Source of the DNA: Steinernema hermaphroditum
Lineage: Eukaryota > Nematoda > Chromadorea > Rhabditida > Steinernematidae
Direction of reading: 5' to 3'
DNA length: 64,000 nt
Assembly (NCBI GenBank): GCA_030435675.1
Contig: CM059622.1
Span: forward strand, 1,116,001 to 1,180,000
This document shows, piece after piece, positions 12,419 through 24,763 of this stretch. A program made the translations under genes and the position numbers. The notes below the pieces were generated by a model. It searched no databases. It had not been told where the DNA came from and was given only the letters and a program-made list of their open reading frames with translations. Each line of letters starts with the position of its first letter. Position 1 is the first letter of the stretch.

Positions 12419-14150
12419 TGACTTCTGGACATGTCCCTAAACCCGTACATGAAATCGAATTGTATAAGCGTTGAACTTGGCTAGTTCTCGTGTTATTTCG
12501 CAATCACATTTAACGTTTAAGGTTACTTAATTGGCTGAGAATGTTTTGTTTGAGTTGTTTGAGAGCTTAAGTGTTGTGACCTTTTGATGTATAGATCACT
12601 TTTCGTCGTGCAAAGATCTGAAAACCTACGTGGAGTTAAGAGGCACGTTTTCTGTGCGACTGCAGAACAACAAAGGAATCAGAAGCCAGCACAATGGACC
12701 GCGATTGTGTGGGCACTTTTTTCCTTTAATTCTCAACTGATTTATGTTATGAACAAGCCTGACTTCGCCAAAGTCGTCAACCGAAGCAGTCTGGTTGCGT
12801 GGCTTCTAAAGGTCCATGTGCAAGATTTTGTTCTTCCTTTTTTTTGGATTCGCTAAACACTGGGGTCAATTTGCATTCTCGAAAACCCCTGTGGTTTTCA
12901 ATGCGTAGACCATATTGCGCATTTCGTTTTCATTGTCAGTTCCGATTATATACGCCGGTCTCGACGCGATTTGCTTGAAATAACACAATGAATGCCGCAG
13001 TTGCCTCATTTTTGGGAGGAATATGCAATCTCATTTGGGCCATAGATAGCGTCTGGACAGTCGAACAAGCCCAGGTTTGGCTCGATTGAATTTGATAAGT
13101 GCATATGTCAAATCGGGCCGGGTCCCGCCACGATTTTTCGAATGCAAGAAAACTACAGTCGCATTCCTGTGGTGCGTCTTGTTTTGTGGGGCGATCTGTT
13201 GCATAAGGAAACTGTGCGCACGCCGTGCCAAGACCGACGATTTAATTTTTCAATTTGGCAGAGTCCATACTACGCAATAAGGTCTGTTTTCCCTGGAAAA
13301 TACGACGTTTTCCGAGAAACACAAGAAAAACTCGAGATCCCTAATACACAGTCTGTAGCAGTTTCCAGAATGCGCCAGTCACCAAAGTTCATAGGCTGCT
13401 TTTAGAAAAACGTTTTCTGCGGATTCTACTCATGTCATCACATGTTTTATATGCATGTTGACATGTTGTCCATGTGGTTTCAGGTATCCAGGTACAAGTA
13501 GTTAAGTTGCGCATTTACAGAATAAAATTAACCACGTTCACTAACCACATTGCACTAAAGACTATAGGTTCTCACTCGGCACTAATGATAATCATGTGTT
13601 CGGTTTACTGCAGCCCGAAATTAAATTATGGTTAAGAAACGTTTGACATTTGCACGTGTTTTTAAAGCGAGCGACATGAGTGCAAGCGACCGGTGTTTAT
13701 GGTTCAGATGTCTGTGTCTGAGAGGCGCTGTCTGACGTCCTCTCTTCAGACGTGCACTTGAAAGGGCAAAGATGTTCACAGTTGAGGCGAGGAGCAATCG
13801 GGTTTCTACAAAAGCTGTCGTGGCGGGACCGGTGAGTTCATTAGACGATCTAATAAAGTTTATACTGCGGTCTAAGGTCTATTTCTTGAAAACCATTGGA
13901 TATTCTGATAAACCAAGTTCAGCGATCTTGGAACCATTCTCTTGGAAAATAGTTTTCATGTTCTCAGAAAACAATTTGATCACTGACGCCAGGAAGCCTG
14001 AAATCACAAATACTTATAACAACACACAATGACCCTAATGATCGTTACAACGTCGAGAGGTCTGGAAAATACACGTGCATGACAATTATTTGACCCCAAA
14101 AGGAAATACAACGACTGTTAGCGTCGTTTAAAACTCATTACATAATCGTA
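12419..14150. other. No gene recognised
   Basis: Short frames (for example 12584-12856, 13142-13405 and 13772-14032) have no domain or splice support. The CAAAAAT word changes strand between about 13008 and 14159. Confidence 0.35.
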
Positions 14151-16189
14151 TCAACAGACCAAAAATTCGATAATTAATTAACTGAGAAGCCATTGAACGA
14201 TGAGCTACATTAGTACCATACACTGACAGTCTTTCAGAAGCATGATGTCCAAGAATCATGGTAGAACTGTCAAAACCTCCGTTGATTCGACGTTGACTCT
14301 GATTCGTCCAGAAGAATGAGTCGGACATACATGGATCGAGATGGGAAAGGATCTATTATAATGAAAACCATGGGTTCGTATGCAAAAAATCGACGATCAG
14401 TTTCTTACGAGATATTGTTACGTTGAAAACAAGTCACACTGCGAATGTCTTCGAGAATCTGCGTGTGAAATTTCGAGAGCAATAAGAGCCCTTTTTTCAC
14501 ATGTCCTTTGTCCTTAGTCGTCCGTGCTCTCTTGGCGCCACTTCTTACAAGGGTCGCCGGTAGCCGCACTGTATGACTGCTGAACTGAAAACCAAGTGAG
14601 CCGACTGCGTAGATCGATCATGAACTAACGGTACATTTATCTCTTATATACAGTATGGTCCACAAAGAACATCAGGTGAGGCCATCTTTCCCTCTTCTAT
14701 GTAGACTGACTAGACGCCCTCTTGTATCCATTATATATAAGACGTGATTATTGATGAAGATCAACCCCCCCCCCTCCCGTTCCCCACGACGCAACCTATG
14801 ATCAGCCGATGCAAACTTCACGGAGATAACCAAACAAAATTCGTTATTTTAGCGGTTCAGTATTAAGTAGGGTAGGCATACACACCAATTATTTACATTT
14901 ACATTAACATTTTACGAACGATCAGTTCCCGTATCCATCGTACGTTCAAAAATATCACTAGTATAGTATCGTATACCTTTATCTGAAGAGACTTATCGGA
15001 TTCGAAATATAACACTGCTTGCCTTTGCTTCACGAAATGAAGTCAAAACTCATCAAGAAGGACAAAAATTAAAGGTTTGTCGACCTGTTGACCTAAACGT
15101 TGATGATGCGAATAGAAGAAAGAAAAGGGGGGCTTATGGACAGCTCACTTCGAACGATTCCAATCGGACAATATTGTACATAAAGCGATACTTGTATCCG
15201 CGTGTTCCTCAATGACGCAAAAGACGTCGAGAAAAAAGCGTCAAAAGCGGACTTAAAAATGACACCAACTGCCAACGGTGCCAAAAATTGAACCAAATAA
15301 ACAACAACCATGCACCGTGATTTCCGTTCATTTCAGGTATTGCTGCTAGTCAAGTTGTAGTTGCCGAGGAGGAGGAAAATGGAAAAATGAATCCTTCGAC
15401 CCCCACACACTTTGCCTTTGATAATAATTATTAGAAAGTTGGAACTACGTGGTGTGAAGACTGATGTACAGGTCACGAAAGGTCACAACACATGATGTAA
15501 AGAAATGTGATTAGAAGAAACAGTCATTGACAACCTCCACAATAACTTTAATTTTTCAAATGTCATGTTAAGATTGGTCAAACACCAAACATAGCAGCCA
15601 AAAGTGCCAATTTTGTATGTCAAATGCCACAAAAATATAACTGGAAAGCGACCTAAAAAGTCTGTACTGTTCATGGACTTTGTCTGGTCTCAGATTTTCG
15701 ATCGGTCTTGATTTCCGACCAATCTCTCTTTGCAGAACTCAGTCTGCCACTCTCCCCACTGGAGAGCGGTCGGTTGACTGAAAACCAACACAATCCCGAA
15801 GCAAAAGATAGAAAAGTACCCACGGCTGCAGTGCATGATCCGAAATGGTCAATTCAAAATTCACCCTTCTTGAACATTGAGTCCTGAGCCATGCGCCCAA
15901 GCGTTCAGCATATGGAAACAATAAATATAAGAACCTTGAAGAGATCTGTACCGGTTTATGGCTCCACAAAAATTAGAAAAGGAACGATGAACAGCTATGG
16001 TAGTCAACACAGCAGAACCACTAAAAGAAAGTTAGCTAAGCAGACAGAGCCCAAATGCTTAAAGATGAAGATAAAAACGGCTAAAAAATGAGTACGTTAA
16101 AGTATCGGTTTACTCTGTGCTGTGAGCAATCACCGAGGAAATCCTCACGTCAATAATGTATTCATCGGCTGGGACATTCTGACGCGACG
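14151..16189. other. No gene recognised
   Basis: AT-rich, with repeated CAAAAAT on the + strand. A C-run at about 14767-14776 and otherwise only short random frames are present. Confidence 0.35.
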
Positions 16190-17290
16190 CTCATGCTACG
16201 CTCAAAGGTACCGCCTTGTTTGATGCAGACAATATGCTAGGACAGGACATTCCAGATCAGTTCGAGAAGACCTCACCTAGCCGGTTTGATATACTCGGTC
16301 TTTTGAAGTATCCAAAGCTCATCTCTACATTACGTTCACGGTCAATGATCGGCTAGCGTTAACCATCGGTTTTCATCGAATACTATCCGCAGAACAAGGA
16401 CATATGAAAACAATTATTTGTCAAATTTACTGCTACTCTACTCTTTAAAAATTGCTCACTGCTACTTCTCTGTTCCCGAATGCACTCTGCACTTTTCGGT
16501 TTCTCGAAATGGCCGATCAATACAACGAAGAATGTCAAAAATATAAACTAAATGAGTCACCGGATGGTTGGTACGCCAAAAATGTAAGAACAGTCCATAC
16601 CGACATCTAATCTTCCAGAGTAGTGTACAGCCGCCCAAAAATGCCTTCATGAGAAGTAAAAACGAGTAAAATCAACTACATTAGAAGCAAACGGCCTCGA
16701 CGAATGAAAAACACAAACGAGTATCTTCGTATATCCCAAATGTATTCGTGAGAAGTACAAATGGTGTGACCTAAAAAAAAATAAAAAAACCTTAAAGAAT
16801 CCTGGAAGGCGAAACGTATCTGCACTTTCTATAAAAACGTTTATAAGCACTGAAAGAGTTTTTTGTACTCCGCCGCAAAAAGGCTTCCAAAAATGACCCT
16901 AAAAACGACGAAAAAATACGACCACAAAAGACAAACACCGTCCATTGAGAGACATACAACCAACCACAAACCAAACATGACTTATTGGTTTTGATTTACA
17001 TACATCCGGACGATCGATGATTTTTCGGCTTCATGTGGTGGTGCGGCGCTTACTTTCCCTCAGAAATGAATGCTCACTGTAACCTCCAAAGACACAGGAC
17101 CAGTCAGTATCAGCAGCGCAAACCCCTACAAAAATAAAATAACTTTTTATGGATACTAACAATACTTGTTGACAATATTTGTGGATACGAGATGCATGTT
17201 TAACATCCAAAGACGTCCAAAACAGCAAAAGAACCAATATTGGACTCGTTTCTGGGCAAAAATAAACCAGTGAATGTCATTCTAACAGCA
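16190..17290. repeat. Segmental duplication, copy 1 (partner 22365-24290)
   Basis: Ordered landmarks shared with 22.4-24.3 kb include gatgcagacaatat / gacgcagacaatat, atgaaaacaattattt / ctgaaaacaattattt, cgatcaatacaacgaagaat, and aaccaaacatgacttattgg / aaccaaacaagacttattgc followed by gatttttcggct. At about 16574 this copy has an extra 18 nt starting aaaaatgtaag inside an otherwise alignable stretch. Both copies are noncoding as far as I can see. Confidence 0.7.
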
Positions 17291-17435
17291 ACTAAAAGAC
17301 CGAGAAACCTGAACGTGAAAAATGTGACTTAAAAAGGACACTTCAACACCCACACGAAACACTTTAAAACTTTCCCAGAAAAACTGACACCTGACAAATG
17401 ACCAGAAAATACTTAGATGAAGATACCCGCCAATT

Positions 17436-17770
17436 TCACAAAAATGAGAAAATTACAAACATCCTCCACAATTTTCTTGTCCGATCTGCTCTTCGAGGAT
17501 GCTTCTTAGAACTAAACTAGAACTGATCTTGAAGCTCCACGTATTGCACAAGATCCTTCTCAACTGGTCGACGACGTCAGTCCGTCTTGTCCTCAGATAC
17601 TCGACAATGCCGTGTTCCAAAGGAATGAAGTCTTTGAGCAGGAGGAGGGAGTTCTCTACGGATTTTGAGTTGTCGCTGAAGAGCAGACTGAGAAGGTAGT
17701 CGACGAGGTAGCTCTCGCCGAGACATTGCTGGAGCTGATCGTACCGAGAGAACATCGTGCCTGAAACTGA
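17436..17770 (-). pseudogene. Duplicate of APC-paralogue exon d
   Basis: This copies 28455-28790, including exon d, its gtttcag acceptor (exon start about 17765) and the intron edge with cacaaaaatgag. The reading frame is open over the whole exon: FSRYDQLQQCLGESYLVDYL and onward is identical to exon d until a small in-frame change (ISSSLVLRS instead of ISSTARS). A deletion near the 3' end removes the acidic EFLEEEE stretch, and the gtttgt donor now follows an altered phase. No copy of exon e is seen nearby. It is most likely a dead partial copy, but the intact frame means a role as an alternative exon cannot be dismissed from sequence. Confidence 0.75.
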
Positions 17771-18639
17771 GTCATTAAGAGACCAGTCGTTGGTCAAAAA
17801 TGTAGGTCAAAAAGTAACTTTTCTGTGGTGAGCAAGATGAGAACATGGAGACCAAAAATGTTTCTCAAATCGATGTCATGTCAATATCAATCATTCAGTG
17901 GAAACAAAACTGATGGAATAGAGTTACTCGGATGTTAAATCATCTGTTGCAGAGAACAAAAATGAGTTTATTTGAAAAATGAAAAATGGACGCATCTACA
18001 GTTGAAAAGAGCAAAAAATGAAAAAATAAAGTTAAAATGGCGGTTTAGCATACTATTCACATATTAAATCGTCAAACTGTAGGAGTAGACTTGCCACGAA
18101 ACCTCAAAACGTGACACTCTATGATTCAACTGAAATTAAACACACCAGCAGTATCCGTGAAGGGCCCTCTAGGCTCCAAATAGCATCTCTGCCGTACATT
18201 TATACCTTTTGAATCGGCAAGGCATGTTACAAAAAGGTTATTATGACCACACGCATTGATCAAAGTTCTCTGTTCCTTCTAGATTCTGTTCTCTATAAAT
18301 GAAAAACATCGTGCCAAGGAGTGGATAAATAAGCGGTTCAGTCAATTACACATATTCAGATCCTATTTTGTTGCCATGTTTTATGTTTATAACGTTCGTA
18401 GCAGAAGCCGCAAGACAAAAATAAATGTCGGAACGTCAGATGCCACATTCTACGAAAGCCGACGCACTCAGCCCAAGAAATCGCTTATATACGATGTTGA
18501 CCACACACATTGCAGTAAGCCAGACAGTAATGCTTCCGTATTGTGTAGCACATCACCTAGAAATCGGCAAAAATTAAAGATCCAACCAAGCATTGTGAAA
18601 GACAACAAACATCAAAATGACCCCCATAAAAATAAGAAC
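17771..18639. other. No gene recognised
   Basis: AT-rich DNA between duplicated blocks. The 91-aa frame 18376-18651 (+) is lysine- and asparagine-rich and resembles nothing I know. Confidence 0.35.
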
Positions 18640-19750
18640 CCAAAATGTTGACATGGATGACTATGGGAGATCCAGGGTCTTCAAAAACAGACTTCCCTTG
18701 TGGCTGCTGTTGTGCTAGCACCGACGTCTTCCGAAGTCCACAAGCGAAGTCAAAATAAGGAGCGAGACGTGACGACAAGAAGATCCTACATACTTGATTG
18801 GTGGTTATATCTGGGTGCAACTGAAGATATTGCAAACATAAATCCGAATTGCTCGTGGTTCCACTGGTCTTACACAACTAATATACCACAATGGCAATAA
18901 TACTATATGTTTTCCAGTAAAGACATACTCCCATTTTCAATAAAAGTCGGCCGTGAAAGATAGATCGAATTCGTTGGAAGCCAGCGATTCACACACGACT
19001 GATTCTGCAAAAACGTTCTCCACGAGTTGTTGAACAAATCGTTGCGACTCGTCTTCCAACAAAATGTAAATCGTACATACTTGATTGGTGGTTATACCGG
19101 GCGTCCACACGCCACGTTGGCCGAACGGCGTTTATTTGAAATGGCCTCGAGTATAATGTATTGAAGAAGAACGCAGAACAAAAAGATCACTCGTTCAAAT
19201 ACGTGCAAAAATAGCCTAGCCAGCAATGTTTCGCCATTTCCCACAAAGACTGTTCTATCATTTTTCTATCAAAACACTATCATTTTTTAAGTAAATAAAT
19301 GAACGATGAGATGCATGATGATTACATGTTAAAACCAAGGTAGCAACTGTGCCGGGATCACACTAGCTGTCCCTGGGATCGCACGTATACTGACATGAAT
19401 GACCACGAAAGATCCAGGGTCTTCACAAAACGCCCTCCCCAGCGGATCCAGTGGTCTTACAGTCTTCGAGCTGACGTAGTGTGAACATGGATTTGGCTTT
19501 AGTTCAAATTTGATGTAATCGGACAGTTGGTCGAATTCAATTATAGAAGCCAAGAAGTGCCTCACAAACGGTAGTTCTAGGATCCTGATTCGCTTCTAGC
19601 GGCTCTGGGCCCTACACAGAGCTGCCCTTGTATATCATTGGCTGGAGAAAAATGTGAATCAGCGCTATGGCACGCTCAGCTGCTGGAACCACAACATATC
19701 TACGGCCATGGTATGAGGATCTAGTAATGATGACGCTCGGTACATCCAAT
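18640..19750. repeat. Segmental duplication, copy 1 (partner 24410-25860)
   Basis: Shared landmarks include gagttgttgaacaaatcgtt / gagttgctgaacaaatcgtt, atggcctcgagtata, taaataaatgaa, gagctgcccttgtat / gagttgcccttgtat and gctcagctgctggaa. The partner is interrupted by the retroposon at 24764-25271, so this copy shows the uninterrupted arrangement. Confidence 0.7.
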
Positions 19751-19917
19751 AGCAAATATGTAGTTAAAAGGCAACAAAAGCCACATCGAGGGACCAAAAT
19801 TTGGAGCCACGGAAAAATTTTCGAACACTTTGAAACGTTTCTCAAGAATAACGAAGAAGTAGATCATGTTCGCATAGCAAAGAAAAGCAGGGAAATCACA
19901 AAAATCACAGAAATCAC

Positions 19918-20140
19918 CTCGAATGCACCTCAGCAAGCTAGACGCTTCCTCATGGCAACTCGTGGCCATTCCAGAGATGACCACCTTCAACGCAAGGTGA
20001 TTCTCACAGAGGGCGTTTCTGTTGTGTTTTGAATGGGTGGCCAAGTTCCACAGGGCGTTGAGACTGTTCTTGAACGCCAACTCGTGCCACGGCGTTCCCG
20101 CTTCTCGCCAGGCTCTCTCCACGGTGACCATCGTGTGGCA
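19918..20140 (-). pseudogene. Truncated duplicate of APC-paralogue exon c
   Basis: It copies the 3' two-thirds of exon c (29084-29390): residues MVTVERAWREAGTPWHELAF through LLRCIRG are nearly identical and the frame is open. The 5' part and the acceptor are lost, with homology ending at about 20140. The donor is changed from gtaggt to gtgatt but still begins with gt, in the same phase as the original. Order and strand relative to the exon d copy at 17.4 kb match the parent gene, so both probably came from one duplication, with later expansion of the intervening DNA from about 0.3 to 2.1 kb. Confidence 0.75.
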
Positions 20141-20199
20141 TGAAAAGTCTAGCGGATTCAAAAATGTTCATCCACCTATGTACCTAGACAAAAATAGAG

Positions 20200-20580
20200 A
20201 CCTGCTTAGTCGATATAAATATAGCGAAACAAACAACTATTGTATGCTAAAGAACGCTTTCCGAGAAAAATTTTCAAATATAAACCCCTTACTCGATCTA
20301 ACATAGGGGAGAATCTTTTTTTTTAAAGTTGTCCTTACTGTTTGCGCTGGTAGACGCTTGTTTGTGCTGGGTACCCGCACCGACCAAAAATGAGCAAAAA
20401 TGATTCTAAATAGCGAGCTGCTTTGTCGATTTGAAATATAAAGAAAAAGACAACTCTTGCATTGTAACGAACGCTTTAACGCTGCCAATAAATCATCTAG
20501 AGTGCCCGCCGCGGTCACAAATTTTCAAATCTAAACCCCTTGCCCGATCTAACATAAAGGAGAATTATTGTTGATTTCAT
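20200..20580. repeat. Local tandem repeat, two units, third copy at 30040-30125
   Basis: Both units contain agtcgat or tgtcgat, then tataaa, caactattg / caactcttg, gaacgcttt, aaattttcaaatataaaccc / aaattttcaaatctaaaccc and gatctaacata. The number of CAAAAAT words differs between the copies. Confidence 0.65.
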
Positions 20581-20689
20581 CCATTGCATCGAACTTAAAA
20601 GGGGAGTGTCCGACCCAGATCAAGCTGACACCTGGCTAACAAATGTAGATCTAAATAGGTCCAGGCCTTTACAAAAATAAACATTCCAC

Positions 20690-20995
20690 GTGTTTATACA
20701 CTCATAAGACTACGTAGCCATCGTTTGAAAGCTATGTCATTCGAAAATATAGGCGACATTTCTCACCGAAGATCCGCACTTGTGCAACTCTCCCGTTTTG
20801 GAAGGGAACATGAAGTCATACGTAGTCTTATTCCAGCTCAATCTGAGGCGGAAACTTTGGATATTTCCCCTTGAGTGCTTTCTAGAGATGTCAAAGCGGG
20901 AGAGTCACTTTCAATTACAAAAAATTTGCTGAAGTCACAACTGAGTCGCCGACATCAACGGCGGTCGCTGCTTGTGTGGTCCCTCCCAAGAACTA
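20690..20995. repeat. Dispersed repeat (partners 30395-30620 and 30935-31110)
   Basis: Shared landmarks are a gtgcaac(a/t)ctcccg segment, tgagtgctttt / tgagtgttttt, gcgggagag, ctttcaattac and gagtcgccgacat, followed by ggcggtcgctgcttgtgtgg / ggcggccgctccttgtgtgg. The second and third partners lie inside an intron of the APC-like gene. Confidence 0.65.
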
Positions 20996-22020
20996 AAAAG
21001 GTGCCCATGGCCGCAGTGGCTAGTTCACGATGCAAAATCCAAGATGGTTAGTTAAAGATCCACCTTTTTTTAACACCGTTCATCACCCAGATCTGTATCG
21101 CAAATATGATCGTCCTTAAATGCTGTCAAAGATGTTGTCTAAGATGGTCCAAAAATGACTCAAAATCAACACAGAAACGGCTGCAATGATGGCTACAGTA
21201 GAGTGGACGTCCATCACAACTGATAATTACACAAAGAACAGCTGCAGGAAAAGCAATATAACGCTGAAACCTTCCTGACGCGATGCTCAAAAAGATGGAT
21301 ACCAGGATCCCAAAAATCACAGCCTTCCTTTCTGTCCACAGTTCATATGCAGAATAAAAGAATGACAAAATGCGCATTAATAGGGCACACTTTTGTTGGA
21401 GGACTCGCTGAAACGTTCTTAGCGCTGTTCGTATTTAAAAACGCTCAAATGGACACAAGTAAAGTAGTGCGACCTTTATTCGAAATACGGAAATTCTACC
21501 GTCAGAGATCCCAAAAATCCTAAATACTTGAGGATGAACATAGAAACAACATTGTTTGTACGGAACGGTGTGAGGTTCAGTTGTAGAATGCTGGAATGGT
21601 TTCTGCTGATGCTGCCACGCGGGTCTTACGGAAGATAGGTTGCGAGTGTAGTCTCTGTGGGATCTCAAACTTGGGTAATTAAACCTGTATTTTACATAAA
21701 ATGCAATACACAATACACGCGTAACCGGGAGGGGGGAAGAAGATTGAATGAATAAGTTGAGTTGAAACCGATCGAATGGCGGAGGTGAAGGAGGCGACAG
21801 CCCGGCGCGTCGTAAAAGTGTTGACCGGAGGCCCGCGCAGCCCGATCCTCGCCTTCCTCGCCTCGTGATCCCTTTGATGGCTGCGTTGTTGTGGCATACT
21901 TGCCCTTTTCGGCTGATGCAATCTCGGTTCTTTATGAGTTTCTTACGGTGATCTCTGGATGGGACTCCTTGACAGTGGAAAAATGACTCTGAGAGAAGTC
22001 GCAACGCGACATTGTTAAGC
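20996..22020. other. Unrecognised region containing an SL1 sequence
   Basis: A GC-richer stretch (21770-21900) has open frames on the minus strand (21435-22022 and 21679-21921) without a known domain. The exact SL1 sequence is at 21664-21685 on the minus strand and is listed separately. Confidence 0.35.
21664..21685 (-). ncRNA. Exact 22-nt SL1 spliced-leader sequence
   Basis: On the minus strand the sequence reads GGTTTAATTACC and on to the end of canonical nematode SL1, 22 of 22 positions. It is followed by at rather than the gt donor expected of a normal SL1 RNA gene, and no canonical Sm site lies at the usual distance. A 16-mer, agacccgcgtggcagc, begins about 37 nt downstream and also lies downstream of the other SL1 copy at 49340. 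There is no 5S rRNA gene nearby. It may be a variant SL RNA gene, a fragment of a copied trans-spliced RNA, or part of a repeat. The identity is certain, the function unknown. Confidence 0.6.
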
Positions 22021-22364
22021 ATGAAAAGGAAAAGAAATAGAAGGCACAGCCTTCTCCTCTCTCAGAATGAATGACTGAATGGAAATTCTAATGAAGGTCA
22101 CAGGGAGAAATGAGATGCATCTGCACCCCACAAAAATTGTCTTCTACTATTCCGTTCGGAGCATGGCTTTCTAAACCTTTCCCGTGAATCTGAGTGTCGA
22201 TTTTTCTGTGTAAAACCTCATTTTATGATTTAGAAAAAAGTGGCCAGGAAAAAGACAAGCAAAATGAAATGACTCCATCGAAGCTAATCATTTCCTAAAA
22301 AACGAATCCACTGCGTTAAAATCCAGCCAGTTCGGGTTCGATCCGCCCACCTTATCTACCTTGA

Positions 22365-23060
22365 GAAGCTTCCGCGTTGTTTGACGCAGACAATATAGTC
22401 ATTCCAAATCAGTTCGAGAATAACTTGCCTAACCGACCGTTTGGATACCCAATTCGTGAGATATTCGAGCCTTTGGGAGGATCACTCTAGGAGTACCGTG
22501 TTCGAAAGGTATGCAGAAGAAATATCCAAAAATCATATCTACTTGTAGGTTCATGGTTAGTGATCTGTTAAATATTATCCGCAGAGCAAGGCCATCTGAA
22601 AACAATTATTTTTCCAGATTACATTCTGTTGCATTCTGTTCGGATTCGTCTGCTCCAACGAAATCAGAAGAAAATTAGCGACCACGGTGTGACTATGTTC
22701 TTCTTTGTGCATATATGAGACGTCCTGCACGGCGTAAGCCGTTGATTCGGGAAGATAAATCGTGTAATCGTGTAAATCGTGATGCTCACTGCTAGTTCTC
22801 TCTGCCCGAAAACACTCTATACTTTTCCATTTCTCGAAATGTACGATCAATACAACGAAGAATGTCAAAAATACAAACAAAATGAGAGATGAAATTGTCA
22901 CCAGATGATTATGAGCACGCCATACCAACATCTAAACTTCCATGTTCCTGTGATTCTAGTTGGTTAAAAATGACTTCGTGAGAAAGAAAAACGGTTTGGA
23001 ATGCAAAAATGCAGGTGCAGAAGAAGCAAACGGCCTGAAACTACATTTCTAAACGGTATG
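22365..23060. repeat. Segmental duplication, copy 2 (partner 16190-16760)
   Basis: The second copy of the block starting at 16190. It is interrupted at about 22624-22780 by a short retroposon-like insert that is absent from copy 1. Confidence 0.65.
22624..22780 (+). mobile_element. Short retroposon-like insert with (tcgtgtaa)n tail
   Basis: It is present here and missing at the matching point of the 16.4-kb copy, so it inserted after that duplication. Text matches 7985-8120 closely. It ends gttgattcgggaagataaa and then repeats of tcgtgtaa. A 3' microsatellite tail and 5'-variable copies are typical of non-LTR elements. I cannot fix a target-site duplication here. Confidence 0.55.
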
Positions 23061-24748
23061 ACATTTAAATTTTTCCGATTCAAACCGACTCTAAAGATTC
23101 CTGTCAGGTGTCATGGCGTAATGCCTTTGATCCATGAAATAAACTAAAGTAAAGTATGACATTTAAGAGGGAATCTACCGAGTTTCGGTTTAAGATACAA
23201 AGGGGAGAAATCGATTGCACAAATTCAAATTACCATCCTCAAGCAGCTTTCATTCCTCATCCCGACTTTTGTGACGCTAAAAAGACTGTCCAATTCGTGT
23301 GCACAGAGGCGAACATTGACCGAAAAGGACTGATGACGCCAATGGACAAAAGACAAACATCATTGAAAACCAACATCCAAAAATGTAAAAAACGAATGCT
23401 TGAGAGAGTTATCTAATTGAGGATAACGAGAACAGCACCGTCGCTATGTGATGAAGGACTCAAACAACGCATACTACATATAACTGTGTCAAGAGCAGAA
23501 TGAAAAGGAATTTAAAAAAGCCGGCTAGCAAGCGCACACAACAACGAATACTCATGAAGAATCTTATTGATATGATGTGTAAATGATGTAACCTTATGTT
23601 CGCCAAGTGTAAAAACAAAAATGCGTTTCAATTAGTTTCCGTAGGCGTCGAAGTCGCGAAGAGAATCTTGTCGAGTTGGTGGAGCACAGCAGGCGAGCAG
23701 CTGGCGACGCAGATTTTGGAGTTTTTTGGAGAAGAGCGTTCGCGTAAAAATGAACACTTTCGTGAATGACTAATAAGAAGCTCTCGCAAAAGTTGATAAC
23801 TTATGCTAGTGATTTTTAGCGATATTCACTTTACGAGAGAGCTGCATGTGAGCTGAACCTAATAAAACCGGCTGATTCCGAAGTGCCCAGAGATGGGCAG
23901 TTGCGTCAAGATGTTCCAAAAAGCTGGATATTGATCCACAAAAAGTGGCCCCGCCACTTTGAAATAATAACTGACGCGATTGAAAGGATTGTTTGTTTGT
24001 GGATGCTCACTTAATTCTTTGACGACGACCACGACTTGCCACAACAAACCAAACAAGACTTATTGCTTTGATCCTTAGATTTTAAAGTATCAGCGATTTT
24101 TCGGCTCCATGTGGCCTTTTTTGCAGGCGCTTTCTTTTTTCCCATCAGAGGTGAGCAGCCGCTTTGACAACCAAGGACTTGACACTTTTGTGCAAAATGT
24201 GACCAGTGCTCCACAAACCTTATCTTCGACGCCATTTTAGTGGTCCCTTAAACCGAGAAGCTCACTACACCAAAAATAAATGAAAACAACAACAATTTTT
24301 AGAGCAAATAAATGAATGTATTTGTGCTCATAGCACCAGATCGTCTGCAAAAATGCATCATAGAAAGGCAGAAAACCAAATTATGCATCAATCATGCGCG
24401 CACTGAAAAAAGACGTCACGAGTTGCTGAACAAATCGTTTTCCGAAAAAGCGAAAATTCGCCGAGAAGTCAGGCTACAACACAAAATTCATCCAGTGTAA
24501 ATCGGGGCAACCACACACAACGCTGTCCGAATGTGTGCTGTCGAAATGGTGCTGGGTCCTACCACGATCTCCCGGCGTGGATGCTAGCGGAGAATAAGCG
24601 TGCGTTGTTGTTGTTTTTTGGCACGGATGCAGTTCTTTTGTCGCAACGTGTGTCACTCGTTCTGCACAAGCGCATCACGTCCGCCGATCCTCTCCCGTAT
24701 CGAGCCCGAGGATACAACTGTGCTATTTATTCAAAATGGCCTCGAGTA
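23061..24748. repeat. Remaining duplicated DNA, no gene recognised
   Basis: 24030-24280 corresponds to 16960-17250. 24240-24320 corresponds to 25425-25490 and 24410 onward to 18990 onward. Frames such as 23156-23416 and 24011-24235 have no recognised domain. Confidence 0.45.
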
Positions 24749-24763
24749 TAAAATTGTAGAACA

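Noticed and set aside
22321..22360. tRNA T-arm like gggttcgatccgc
   Set aside because: No matching D arm, anticodon arm or acceptor stem upstream.
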